Of a stretch of DNA of 64,000 nucleotides, positions 19,476-28,158 are shown piece by piece. Both the position numbers and the translations under genes were made by a program. The number at the start of each line of letters is the position of its first letter. Position 1 is the first letter of the stretch. The stretch covers positions 1 to 64,000 of the forward strand of contig NZ_JAGGLM010000017.1 of the NCBI RefSeq assembly GCF_017874415.1. The letters are read 5' to 3'. Under the pieces are notes generated by a model that ran no database searches, was not told where the DNA came from, and saw only the letters and a list, made by a program, of their open reading frames with translations. The DNA is from Clostridium algifaecis (GTDB taxonomy: Bacteria > Bacillota > Clostridia > Clostridiales > Clostridiaceae).

Positions 19476-19657
19476 CAAAATAATTTTAGTATTAAATTTT
19501 ACTAAAGTCAACACATTTTTCACCCCATGATAATACCATTATAAAACTTTCATCATATTTAATAATACTTTTTTTCATTTATCTATGGTAATATTAAACA
19601 CAAATAGATTTAAATTTTTGAACTCAAAATATATTTATGAAAGGATTATTAATTATT

Positions 19658-20194
19658 ATGACTAATTTTTTCGATTTAATTAAACAGCGTGAAAGCTGTA
19701 GAAACTATTTAAGTAAACAAGTTGAAAAAGAAAAGTTAGTGGCCTGCATAGAAGCATGTAGAATTGCCCCTTCTGCCTGCAATGGTCAACCCTGGAAATT
19801 TATAGTTGTGAATAACAGGGAACTATCGTCTAAAGTTTCTGAATGCCTTCAAGATTTAGTTATGAATAAATTCACAGCTAAGTGTCCTGCATTCATTATT
19901 ATACTTGAAGAAAAAGGAGATATTAAAGCACGAATTGGAGAAACAATTAAAAATCAAGATTATTCATCTATCGATATTGGTATTGCAACTGCTCATTTAT
20001 GCCTTGCAGCTACAGAACAAGGACTATCAACCTGTATTATGGGCTGGTTCAATGAGAAAAAGCTAAAAAAATTACTTGATATACCAAATTCAAAAAGAAT
20101 CAGGCTTGTAGTAAGCATTGGATATTCCGCAGATACAAAGCTTCGTACTAAAGTGCGTAAAAACATGGCTGAGATTTCTCAATTCATCGATTAA
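19658..20194 (+). CDS. Nitroreductase-family flavoprotein
   Basis: FMN-dependent NAD(P)H oxidoreductase fold. Visible blocks are the N-terminal RESCRNYLSKQVEKEKL, the FMN-contact region RIAPSACNGQPWKFIVV, and IDIGIATAHLCLAATEQGLSTCIMGWF near residue 115. The natural substrate is unknown; family members reduce nitro groups, quinones or enones. Two ATGs are possible: 19637 has no ribosome site, while 19658 has AAAGG 12 nt before it, so the later one (178 aa) is preferred. It is monocistronic and divergent from tetR, with a strong terminator behind. Confidence 0.85.
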   Translation: MTNFFDLIKQRESCRNYLSKQVEKEKLVACIEACRIAPSACNGQPWKFIVVNNRELSSKVSECLQDLVMNKFTAKCPAFIIILEEKGDIKARIGETIKNQDYSSIDIGIATAHLCLAATEQGLSTCIMGWFNEKKLKKLLDIPNSKRIRLVVSIGYSADTKLRTKVRKNMAEISQFID

Positions 20195-20216
20195 GCATGA
20201 CTCCATATATAAAAGC

Positions 20217-20252
20217 AAAAACCCCATCTTAAATTGCAAGATAGGGTTTGTA
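20217..20252. terminator. Bidirectional terminator
   Basis: AAACCCCATCTT (20219-20230) pairs with AAGATAGGGTTT (20238-20249) with one mismatch, flanked by A-rich and T-rich tracts between convergent genes. Confidence 0.75.
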
Positions 20253-20277
20253 TCTTTGATACATAAAATTATTTACT

Positions 20278-20799
20278 CTATTGAAATTTAATTAATCTTA
20301 TAAAATAGCTAAGTAAACTTTGCGGTTTTTCTTCATCATAAAAATAGTAAGATAATAAATCATCAAACCATATGACTACTACACTTAATAGATACCATAA
20401 AATACAATTCTGTAAACTTATCTGTCCCATAAAATTAAACTTATTTTCTGAATAATCCCATAAATTTAAATGTAAATACAGATTAAAAAATACTCCGGTT
20501 ATCAATTCCACAGCAGAAATTAAAGAACCTCCAATTATGACTTGCTGCCACATTTTTAAATTATAATATCTAGGTCTGTCATTTAAGCTTCCAATCAATA
20601 CCGCACATAGTCCTCCTATAGGGAACATCCATAAAGAAGTCCAACCGCATAAGCTCCATTTAGTTATATTATTAAAACCAACCAAACATTTGCAATAAGC
20701 CCTGGTTATTATTTCTACATTAAGATATATACTGCCAAAGACAAGAAAATTAATTACTTTATTTTTTAAGTATTTACTGCTTCTATTTGAATATTCCAT
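20278..20799 (-). CDS. CmpB-like membrane protein (putative ABC-transporter type IV, PF06541)
   Basis: A 173-aa integral membrane protein with about four to five hydrophobic segments. It shows family landmarks WTSLWMFPIGGL, SAVELITGVFFNL, LWDYSENKFNFMGQISLQ and a final LWYLLSVVVIWF segment. The family was named for a supposed transporter role, but no ATPase lies nearby and function is not established. AAGGAGT-like sequence precedes the ATG. It is monocistronic and divergent from the XRE-cupin gene. Confidence 0.7.
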   Translation of the reverse strand: MEYSNRSSKYLKNKVINFLVFGSIYLNVEIITRAYCKCLVGFNNITKWSLCGWTSLWMFPIGGLCAVLIGSLNDRPRYYNLKMWQQVIIGGSLISAVELITGVFFNLYLHLNLWDYSENKFNFMGQISLQNCILWYLLSVVVIWFDDLLSYYFYDEEKPQSLLSYFIRLIKFQ

Positions 20800-20983
20800 G
20801 TTATTTAAAGACTCCTTTAGTCACTCGCCTCCTTATGCTCTATTACAATCTATATTTATATTGCCCTTTTTTGTAAAAGTAATCAATTAATTTTTCGAGC
20901 TTACATTAAATTAATAGACTTTTGTTTAATATAGTAGTATACTATTATCATTATATTGAACTAAAGGAGAAAAAATAGAGTTC

Positions 20984-21538
20984 ATGGAAAATATAAATAA
21001 AATAGTTGCTTACAATTTAAAAAAGATCAGGGAAGATCAAGGATTGAGTTTTGACAAAATGTCACAAATAACAGGTGTAAGCAAAGGTATGCTCTGTCAA
21101 ATTGAAAAAGCTGAAAGCAATCCATCTATAAATACTCTTTATAAAATATCAAATACACTGAAGATATCCCTATCTTCTCTCATATCTCAATCTAAAATGG
21201 ACACAATTGTTGTAGATAAAAATAGCTTAATGCCTGTCAGCACTGCTGATAATAGTTTTAGAATTTACACCATGTTTCCATTTGCTGATAATCGTAATTT
21301 TGAAATATTTTACGGCGAATTGGAACCCGATGGATCTAGTAATTCAGAGCCCCACCAAATTGGCACCCAAGAATATTTAACTGTCTTTACAGGCGAACTT
21401 TTAGTCAAAGTAGAAAATAAAAAATATTTAATATCATCAGGACAATCTATTGGCTTTAAAGCTGATGTTCCTCATTCATATCAAAGCTATAACAATACAA
21501 AAGTAATATTCTGCAACACTATCTTTTATTCAAAGTAG
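20984..21538 (+). CDS. XRE-family regulator with C-terminal cupin domain
   Basis: Residues 6-60 form an XRE helix-turn-helix (LKKIREDQGLSFDKMSQITG, SKGMLCQIEKAESNPS, TLYKISNTLKISLSSL). Residues 105-180 form a small-molecule-binding cupin (EPHQIGTQEYLTVFTGELLV, GQSIGFKADVPHSYQ). This SinR-PuuR-like layout normally senses a metabolite and controls the neighbouring gene. The EamA exporter follows after 16 nt, so it is the probable target. The 10-bp palindrome TAGTATACTA at 20935-20944 lies just before the gene and could be its operator. Confidence 0.88.
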   Translation: MENINKIVAYNLKKIREDQGLSFDKMSQITGVSKGMLCQIEKAESNPSINTLYKISNTLKISLSSLISQSKMDTIVVDKNSLMPVSTADNSFRIYTMFPFADNRNFEIFYGELEPDGSSNSEPHQIGTQEYLTVFTGELLVKVENKKYLISSGQSIGFKADVPHSYQSYNNTKVIFCNTIFYSK

Positions 21539-21554
21539 AAATGAGAGTGATTTT

Positions 21555-22436
21555 ATGGAAAATAGATTTAATAAAACACATATAATTGTACTAACATACG
21601 CTTTTATAACAGTTATCCTATGGGCATCTGCATTTGTATTTACAAAAGTGGCCTTTGTGAGTTTTACACCTGAAGCACTGGGTTCAGTTAGATATTTATT
21701 TGCAAGTATTTTCTTACTTGTTTTTGCAATTATAAAAAAGATATCTCTTCCAAAGCCAAAAGATATTCCAATGTTTTTTCTAACAGGCTTACTGGGTTTT
21801 GCTCTTTATGTATATGCATTTAATAAGGGTTCTGTTACCGTAACCGCATCTACAGCAAGTGTTTTAACAAGCACAGCACCAATCATAACAGCTATTCTAG
21901 CAGTAATATTTTACAAAGAAAGAATTAATAAGATATGCTGGATTGCAATAGCATTAGAATTTTTAGGTATAATCATTATCGCACTAAATGATGGTATATT
22001 TTCTATTAATAAAGGAGTTGAGTGGATACTCACTGCAGCATTTTGTATTTCACTATATAACATAATACAACGTAAACTTTTAAAAGAGTACACTCCACTT
22101 GAATCAACTACATATAGTATATTTGCAGGAACTATACTACTTACCGTTTTTTTGAAAGATGGCTTAGCACAGCTGTGGGCTGCACCTATGCTTCAAATTG
22201 TAAATGTCATTTGCTTAGGTTTTCTTCCAGGTGCAATTGCTTATCTATTCTGGGTAACAGCAATATCTAAAGCAAAAAAAGTCACCACTGTTACAAATTT
22301 TATGTTTATTACTCCACTGTTATCTACAATCATGGGATTAATAGTAATTAAAGAAGTGCCCTCACATGTAACTATAATTGGAGGATGTATTATCATAGGT
22401 GCTTCAATTTTATTTCAAAAACTTAACAAGTTATAA
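21555..22436 (+). CDS. EamA/DMT-family transporter
   Basis: A 293-aa drug/metabolite transporter with ten predicted membrane segments in two EamA repeats (about 10-140 and 155-290). The repeat signatures TVILWASAFVFTKVAF and ASTASVLTSTAPIITAILAV are present, and the second repeat has FMFITPLLSTIMGLIVIKEV. Such proteins export amino acids or other small metabolites. The upstream XRE-cupin regulator probably controls it in response to its substrate. It ends 6 bp before the convergent nitrilase gene, where an inverted repeat lies. Confidence 0.9.
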   Translation: MENRFNKTHIIVLTYAFITVILWASAFVFTKVAFVSFTPEALGSVRYLFASIFLLVFAIIKKISLPKPKDIPMFFLTGLLGFALYVYAFNKGSVTVTASTASVLTSTAPIITAILAVIFYKERINKICWIAIALEFLGIIIIALNDGIFSINKGVEWILTAAFCISLYNIIQRKLLKEYTPLESTTYSIFAGTILLTVFLKDGLAQLWAAPMLQIVNVICLGFLPGAIAYLFWVTAISKAKKVTTVTNFMFITPLLSTIMGLIVIKEVPSHVTIIGGCIIIGASILFQKLNKL

Positions 22437-22437
22437 A

Positions 22438-22490
22438 GATGTTTACTCAAAAATTTTAGTATTGATGTCACAAATTTTTGAATAAACATC
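22438..22490. terminator. Inverted repeat between convergent genes
   Basis: GATGTTTACTCAAAAATTT (22438-22456) and its complement at 22472-22490 pair over 19 bp with one G-U type mismatch. The repeat includes the last codons of the amidase gene and probably ends transcripts from both sides. Confidence 0.6.
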
Positions 22491-23273
22491 AGGTCTTCTC
22501 AAACTAATATATTGTTTATTATTTCTACTTTCTAATGCTTTCATTATATCAATATCCCCATAAAGTATTTGTTCTTTTCCATCAGCTTTTACTATTACAT
22601 CACCATCCGGATCAACAACTATTGATTCTCCTGCGAAGTCCATTTCTCCCTCTTTTCCAACTCTATTACACATTGCTATAAAAAGATTATTTTGCATAGC
22701 AGAAATTCTAAGCTCCCATTCAAACTTCTCTAATGGCTCGCATTTAACATTGGCAGTAGGAATTATTATCAAATCTGCTCCCTGCAAAGCACATATTCTA
22801 AAACTTTCTGGCATATGTCTATCAAAACATACTATTATACCTATTTTCCCTAGAGGTGTATCATATACCCTAAATCCGGTATCGGAAGAGTAATAATAAT
22901 CTTGTTCATAAAATTGAGGACATCTCATAATATGAACCATTTTAGACACTCCAATTATTTCGCCATCTGTATTAATACATAATGAAGCATCATAGTACTT
23001 TTTATTTTCTCTTAGATATATATTTGGAAATGCCATTATATTAAATTTCTTGCATTTTTCTTGCATTTTTTTTATTTTTTTATCTTCAATTGAAATTATA
23101 TAATTTGATACATCTACACCTTCATATTGGTGGAAAAATGGACTTAGCTGTAATTCCGGGAAGCATATCAGTTCTGCACCATTCTTTGCACCCATTTCAA
23201 TTAATTGTAAACACTTTTCAAAATTTTTCTCTGTACTTTCATTGATTTTCATTTGTGCTAAAGCAATTTTCAC
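22443..23273 (-). CDS. Carbon-nitrogen hydrolase (nitrilase superfamily amidase)
   Basis: A 276-aa nitrilase-fold amidase. The Glu-Lys-Cys triad reads as E40 (ICFPELQLSP), K111 (SKMVHI) and C149 (GIIVCFDRHMPE), with a helper Glu in the middle region. Length and motif style suit omega-amidase, carbamoylase or NAD-synthase-like amidases. It starts with GTG, preceded by GGAGG 7 nt upstream. It is last of a leftward run with an aminotransferase 40 nt upstream, and the pairing of a transaminase with a nitrilase-family enzyme recalls glutamine transaminase/omega-amidase partners. The substrate is not established. Confidence 0.85.
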   Translation of the reverse strand: MKIALAQMKINESTEKNFEKCLQLIEMGAKNGAELICFPELQLSPFFHQYEGVDVSNYIISIEDKKIKKMQEKCKKFNIMAFPNIYLRENKKYYDASLCINTDGEIIGVSKMVHIMRCPQFYEQDYYYSSDTGFRVYDTPLGKIGIIVCFDRHMPESFRICALQGADLIIIPTANVKCEPLEKFEWELRISAMQNNLFIAMCNRVGKEGEMDFAGESIVVDPDGDVIVKADGKEQILYGDIDIMKALESRNNKQYISLRRPDVYSKICDINTKIFE

Positions 23274-23313
23274 ATTATTACCTCCTTTCCTTACCTTAGA
23301 AATAAATTAGAGC

Positions 23314-24507
23314 TTACTGGTATTTTTGTACAAAGTTAAGTATCCTTTTAATACCTTCTTTAATAGTTTCCATTGAGACGGCATAAGAAAGCCTTACATA
23401 GTTACTTACTCCAAAACCATCACCTGGAATAACGGCTACCTTTTCTTCATCAAGAAGCAAACTGCAAAAGTCTATAGAGTTATTAACCCTGTTTCCATTT
23501 ATCACTTTACCAAGCATTTTAGATATATCAATCATGATATAAAAAGCACCTGATGGTTTCAAACATGAAAGTATATTATTTGAATTTATTTCTTCAACTA
23601 TATAGTCTCTTCTGTCCTTAAACTGCTTTACCATTAAACCAACTGAACTCTGGTCACCATTTAAAGCCTCTAATACTGCATACTGTGCTATAGAATTTGG
23701 ATTAGCTGTAGTGTGACTTTGTACGTTGTTCATAAAATTAATAATTTTTTCACTCCCTGCTGCATAACCAATTCTCCATCCAGTCATGGAATATGTTTTA
23801 GAAACACCATTGATTACAACAGTTCTGTTATATGCATCTTCACTAAGACTTGCTATACTTGTACACTTTGAATTACCATAATTAAAGTTTTCATATATTT
23901 CATCTGATATTATTATCAAATCATTTTCTTTTGCTATATTTGCTATAAAAGATAATTCTTCTTTACTATATATCGCACCAGTTGGATTATTAGGACTATT
24001 TAAGAGAATTGCTTTAGTTTCTGGAGTAATTGCCTTTCTTAATGTTCCTTCCTCATATTTAAAATCATTTTTTCTGCTGCCAGATACATATACTGGCACA
24101 CCATCTGAAAGCTTAATTAGTTCTGGATAGCTAACCCAGTATGGTTTAGGAATAATTACTTCATCCCCTTGATTTAAAATTGCTTGAAATACATTTGATA
24201 TACACTGCTTTGCTCCAGTTGAAATTATAATTTGAGAACTAGAGTAATTTAAATTATTGTCTCTTTTAAACTTATTACATATTGCAGTCTTTAATTCATC
24301 AATCCCTGATGCAGGAGTATATTTTGTATATCCGTTTTTAATTGCTTCTATAGCTGCATTTTGAATATTTAAAGGAGTATTAAAATCCGGTTCTCCTGCA
24401 GCTAATATTATTACATCAGTTCCTTCAGCCTTCATTTTTTTTGCCTTAGCAGTAATTTCTAATGTAATTGATGGTGCTATTTTACCTACTTTTTTTGATA
24501 AAATCAT
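23314..24507 (-). CDS. Class I PLP-dependent aminotransferase (aspartate aminotransferase type)
   Basis: A fold-type I transaminase of the AspB/Patb group, 397 aa. Family blocks are DVIILAAGEPDFNTP, NSPNNPTGAIYS, SDEIYENFNYG and the PLP-lysine segment VSKTYSMTGWRIGYAAG, with the carboxylate-binding Arg in VRLSYAVS. The ATG at 24507 has GGAGG upstream; a longer in-frame extension lacks one. It lies 64 nt after the U32 gene and 40 nt before the amidase gene in a leftward run headed by a KDPG/KHG aldolase. It may use Asp, Glu, Gln or a hydroxylated relative. Confidence 0.9.
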   Translation of the reverse strand: MILSKKVGKIAPSITLEITAKAKKMKAEGTDVIILAAGEPDFNTPLNIQNAAIEAIKNGYTKYTPASGIDELKTAICNKFKRDNNLNYSSSQIIISTGAKQCISNVFQAILNQGDEVIIPKPYWVSYPELIKLSDGVPVYVSGSRKNDFKYEEGTLRKAITPETKAILLNSPNNPTGAIYSKEELSFIANIAKENDLIIISDEIYENFNYGNSKCTSIASLSEDAYNRTVVINGVSKTYSMTGWRIGYAAGSEKIINFMNNVQSHTTANPNSIAQYAVLEALNGDQSSVGLMVKQFKDRRDYIVEEINSNNILSCLKPSGAFYIMIDISKMLGKVINGNRVNNSIDFCSLLLDEEKVAVIPGDGFGVSNYVRLSYAVSMETIKEGIKRILNFVQKYQ

Positions 24508-24571
24508 ATTAATTCCTCCAATATAAATTAAATTATGACCATCACACTTCAAATTATAATAATATTTTACG

Positions 24572-25798
24572 TTATTTATTTTTTTTATACTTAATAAGCA
24601 TATCATCTACCATTAATTTTTCATTACAATATATAGTAAAAATCATTTGTGCCGAAGGTGCACTGCTTATAAGTTCATCATTTTCATTTTTCATATCTTG
24701 AAGCTTTATAATCTTATTATCTCCTTTAGGAGTTAGTACTTCAACTATATCTCCATTGTAAACCTTGTTTCTTTGCTCTATGGTTGCAATATGAGATTCT
24801 TTATTATAATCCCTTACAATGCCTACTATGTCATAGTTTCGAATATAGGAAGAACTATCATAATGCTGCCTTATGTCATCATTAAAGAAAAATCCGGTAG
24901 TGTATGGTCTATGGCTGGGCCTTAAAAGATACTCTGTCCATTTAGAATCAAATACATAATTCTTTGGATCTTCTATGTATTTATCAATAGCTTCCCTATA
25001 AGTTTTCACTACAGATGTCACATAATATGAACTCTTCATTCTTCCTTCAATTTTAAGGGAATTTATTCCTGAATCTACAAGCTCAGGAATATGCTCTATC
25101 ATACATAAGTCCTTGGAATTCAATATATAAGTTCCATCACTATCTTCAGTAATTTCATCATACTCTCCATGTACTTTTTCTTCAAACAAATGATACTTGT
25201 ATCTGCATGGTTGGGCACAAGCTCCTCTATTAGAGTCTCTTCCTGTTAAATAATTTGAAAGCAAACACTTGCCTGAATATGCCATACACATTGAGCCATG
25301 AATAAAAGCTTCTATTTCACAAGATTGCGGAAGTTTTTTTCTTATATATCTAAAATCTTTAAGAGTTGTTTCTCTTGCCATAACAACTCTTTTAGCACCT
25401 AAATTATGCCAAAATAAAGCTGATTTATAATTTATACAGCTTGCTTGAGTACTTAAATGTATATTTAAATCCGGCACAACTTCTCTTGCCGTCATTATAA
25501 TTCCAGGGTCTGCAACAAGTATTGCATCTGCACCCATGTTATATAATTGTTTAAGATACTCCTCAAGTCCTGGTAGATCCTCATTGTGAGGAAATACATT
25601 TACTGTAATATGTACCTTTTTTCCTCTTGAATGAGCAAATTCAATACCTTCATTCAATTCCTTATCAGTAAAGTTATCTGCAAATGCTCTTAGGTTAAGC
25701 TTGCTTCCTCCTAAGTACACAGCGTCAGCTCCAAAATTTATAGCTGCCTTAAGTTTTTCCAAATTGCCTGCTGGAGCCAAAAGTTCTGGCTTATTCAT
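24572..25798 (-). CDS. U32-family protein (TrhP-like tRNA hydroxylation protein)
   Basis: A 408-aa U32-family protein, often annotated as collagenase-like protease. The signature EAFIHGSMCMAYSGKCLLS is intact, followed by CAQPCRYKY; the Cys set of the signature region is complete. It opens with PELLAPAGNLEKLKAAINFG. The length and the C-terminal barrel-like domain match YrrO/YegQ-type TrhP proteins, which help hydroxylate U34 of tRNA, better than a protease. The ATG 25798 is preferred over a TTG 6 nt earlier because AAAGGA is 10 nt upstream of the ATG. It lies 14 nt after the aldolase gene. Confidence 0.85.
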   Translation of the reverse strand: MNKPELLAPAGNLEKLKAAINFGADAVYLGGSKLNLRAFADNFTDKELNEGIEFAHSRGKKVHITVNVFPHNEDLPGLEEYLKQLYNMGADAILVADPGIIMTAREVVPDLNIHLSTQASCINYKSALFWHNLGAKRVVMARETTLKDFRYIRKKLPQSCEIEAFIHGSMCMAYSGKCLLSNYLTGRDSNRGACAQPCRYKYHLFEEKVHGEYDEITEDSDGTYILNSKDLCMIEHIPELVDSGINSLKIEGRMKSSYYVTSVVKTYREAIDKYIEDPKNYVFDSKWTEYLLRPSHRPYTTGFFFNDDIRQHYDSSSYIRNYDIVGIVRDYNKESHIATIEQRNKVYNGDIVEVLTPKGDNKIIKLQDMKNENDELISSAPSAQMIFTIYCNEKLMVDDMLIKYKKNK

Positions 25799-25812
25799 AA
25801 TCAATCCATCCT

Positions 25813-26463
25813 TTAATTCTTACTGTCTCTTGCACTTTTGACCTCTTTAACAAATTTAGCAGCTGTTTCTTTTACCAATTCATAATCGCCATTTTCTGCT
25901 CCTTTTGTTAACTGTCCACCAGTACCTACTGCTACTGCTCCTGACTTTATCCAATCCTTAACATTACTTAAACTTACCCCACCGGTTGGCATAAATTTTC
26001 CTTGTGGAAGAGGACCATTAAATGCACTAATTATTGAAGGACCATAGGCACTTCCAGGGAATACCTTTATTATATCAACTCCATATTCCAGTGCCGTAAT
26101 TGCTTCATTAACTGTCATTATTCCTGGAATAACAGGCATTGCATATCTATTACAAATTTTTAATGTTTCTATGTTTAAATTAGGACTTACAATAAATTTT
26201 GCTCCAGCTAACATACAAGCTCTTGCTGTTTCAGGATCAAGTACTGTACCTGCTCCTATAAGAGCTCTTTCATCTTTATAGACTTCAGATAATTTCTTAA
26301 TAATATCAATAGCTCCTGGAACTGTCATAGTAATTTCAATTATTTTAATTCCTCCATTTATAACAGCATCAATAGCTTTAATTCCTTGTTCCTTTGATTC
26401 TGCTCTAATTACAGCAACAACGCCGTCCTCTAAAAATTTATTTATAACTTCCGATCTTTTCAT
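25813..26463 (-). CDS. eda: KDPG/KHG aldolase
   Basis: Class I aldolase, 216 aa, that cleaves 2-keto-3-deoxy-6-phosphogluconate to pyruvate and glyceraldehyde 3-phosphate, or 4-hydroxy-2-oxoglutarate to pyruvate and glyoxylate. Family blocks are VAVIRAESKEQG, IIEITMTVPGAIDII (catalytic Glu), GAGTVLDPETARA, AKFIVSPNLN, and the Schiff-base Lys in IIKVFPGSAYGPS, with PTGGVSLSN at the phosphate end. It heads a leftward run (aldolase, U32, aminotransferase, amidase) opposite a MocR regulator. No Entner-Doudoroff dehydratase or kinase is near, so the hydroxyglutarate role is a fair alternative. Confidence 0.9.
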   Translation of the reverse strand: MKRSEVINKFLEDGVVAVIRAESKEQGIKAIDAVINGGIKIIEITMTVPGAIDIIKKLSEVYKDERALIGAGTVLDPETARACMLAGAKFIVSPNLNIETLKICNRYAMPVIPGIMTVNEAITALEYGVDIIKVFPGSAYGPSIISAFNGPLPQGKFMPTGGVSLSNVKDWIKSGAVAVGTGGQLTKGAENGDYELVKETAAKFVKEVKSARDSKN

Positions 26464-26570
26464 TTTTCTAACTTCCTTTCTTTATTAAATAATTAAATAA
26501 ACCAAAATTTATAATTGTGACTTCTTTTTCATAATATTACAGCAAAATTCACATATCAAGAAATAAAATT

Positions 26571-26636
26571 GCACTCTGTACTAGTACAAAATCGAAGTTA
26601 TATTATAAATGATAAGTAAAATCGCATACTGTACTA
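26571..26636. promoter_or_regulatory. Direct repeats in the aldolase/MocR divergent promoter region
   Basis: GCACTCTGTACTA (26571-26583) and GCATACTGTACTA (26624-26636) match at 11 of 13 positions, with starts 53 bp apart, close to five helical turns. MocR-type regulators such as GabR bind direct repeats, so these are candidate sites for the adjacent MocR protein. Confidence 0.5.
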
Positions 26637-26719
26637 TTTGTTGTGAAAAAAAAGAATATATAATATAATTTAGACATAAAAAATCATAATCTACTTTAGT
26701 GCAAAAGGAGTTACTTGAA

Positions 26720-28069
26720 TTGCTAAAATATGAAAAAATTATTAAGTATATTAAAAAGGAAATTTCAGAAGGCAGCCTTACTTATAAAAAAAGATTACCT
26801 TCTATAAGAACTGTATCTCAACAATTTAATTGTAGTATTGGTACAATTTTAAAAGCTTACGATAAACTTGAAAAAGATAATATCATCTATTCTTCACCAA
26901 AAAGCGGATATTATTTACTAGAAGATTTTCATAATATTAATTCTTCTAAAAATACTATTTTTGATTTTTCATCAGGGGTACCAGATATTGAAACATTTCC
27001 TTATAAAGATTTACAGCACTGTTTAAATAAATCTATTAAATTACACAAAGAAACATTATTTACTTATTCAGATCCACGTGGTTTAAATTCATTAAGGAAT
27101 GTACTTAAAGACCACTTGCATCAATATCAAATTTTTACACATGAAGACAACATTGTAATAACTTCAAGTTCCCAACAAGCACTAAATATATTATCAATTA
27201 TGCCTTTTCCAAATAGTAAATCTAATATTCTTATTGAACAACCTACTTATTATGGAATGATAAAATACCTTGAGTTAAACAAAACTCCAGCATTAGGAAT
27301 AGAAAGAGGATTTAATGGAATAAATCTAAATGAACTAGAAAACATGTTTAAGTACGGAAATATTAAATTCTTTTATACAATTCCAAGATTTCACAATCCT
27401 ACAGGATATTCCTATAATAAGCAGGAAAAAATGGCTATAATTAAACTAGCCAAGAAATATAATGTCTATATTATAGAAGATGATATTACTGCCGATTTGG
27501 ATTTAGATAAAAAAAATGATCCTATGTTTACTTATGATACTTCTGGAAAGGTTATTTATTTAAAAAGTTACTCAAAAATTCTAATGCCTGGCTTAAGAGT
27601 TGCAGTACTTATACTGCCAGAAATATTAATGAAAACTTTTCTAGATTATAAAAAGTGGACAGATATGAATAGTCCAGTACTGTCCCAAGGCGCTCTGGAA
27701 ATTTACTTAAAAAGCGGTATGTTTGACATACATAGAAGAAAAATTAGCAAATTGTATTCCAATAGAATGACCTGCTTAGAAAATACTCTTTCGTCACTTA
27801 AACAACCTAAAATAAAATGGAATGTCCCTAGATCAGGATATTTTGCTTGTATTTATGTAGATAATAAGTTAAGATATGACAAAATAATAAGCACATTATC
27901 CAATCAAAATATACAATTGTTAGATACAAGGACTTGTTTTTTAAAAGAATATAGAACTGATAATTATTTTAGAATTAGCATAAGTAAAACAAATGAAGAA
28001 AAGATTAAAAAAGGTATACCTATAGTACTAGACACTATACAAAAGTATTTAACTTACAATAAATTTTAG
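26720..28069 (+). CDS. MocR/GabR-type regulator (GntR HTH fused to aminotransferase domain)
   Basis: The N-terminal 65 residues are a GntR winged helix (RLPSIRTVSQQFNCSIGTIL, AYDKLEKDNIIYSSPKSGYY). The rest is a fold-type I aminotransferase-like domain with PRFHNPTGYSYN, IIEDDITADL and the PLP lysine in YLKSYSKILMPGLR. These proteins use PLP and an amino compound as signal. A GTG at 26699 is in frame, but AAAGGAG at 26704-26710 sits 9 nt before TTG 26720, which gives 449 aa. It is divergent from the aldolase-to-amidase run and shares its promoter region with two direct repeats. Confidence 0.88.
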   Translation: MLKYEKIIKYIKKEISEGSLTYKKRLPSIRTVSQQFNCSIGTILKAYDKLEKDNIIYSSPKSGYYLLEDFHNINSSKNTIFDFSSGVPDIETFPYKDLQHCLNKSIKLHKETLFTYSDPRGLNSLRNVLKDHLHQYQIFTHEDNIVITSSSQQALNILSIMPFPNSKSNILIEQPTYYGMIKYLELNKTPALGIERGFNGINLNELENMFKYGNIKFFYTIPRFHNPTGYSYNKQEKMAIIKLAKKYNVYIIEDDITADLDLDKKNDPMFTYDTSGKVIYLKSYSKILMPGLRVAVLILPEILMKTFLDYKKWTDMNSPVLSQGALEIYLKSGMFDIHRRKISKLYSNRMTCLENTLSSLKQPKIKWNVPRSGYFACIYVDNKLRYDKIISTLSNQNIQLLDTRTCFLKEYRTDNYFRISISKTNEEKIKKGIPIVLDTIQKYLTYNKF

Positions 28070-28089
28070 AGCATTATAAGGCTCTTGTA

Positions 28090-28147
28090 AATGGGGCCGT
28101 TGTATCAATCAATATATTTTTTTCAATGCTAATACAACAGCCCCATT
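28090..28147. terminator. Strong bidirectional terminator
   Basis: AATGGGGCCGTTGTAT (28090-28105) pairs with ATACAACAGCCCCATT (28132-28147) with one mismatch, between the convergent MocR and ABC permease genes. Confidence 0.8.
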
Positions 28148-28158
28148 TTGTTTTTACA

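Noticed and set aside
24572-25798. U32 protein as a collagenase feeding hydroxyproline to the KHG aldolase
   Set aside because: The sequence fits the TrhP-type tRNA hydroxylation group better, there is no secretion signal, and no hydroxyproline enzymes are near.
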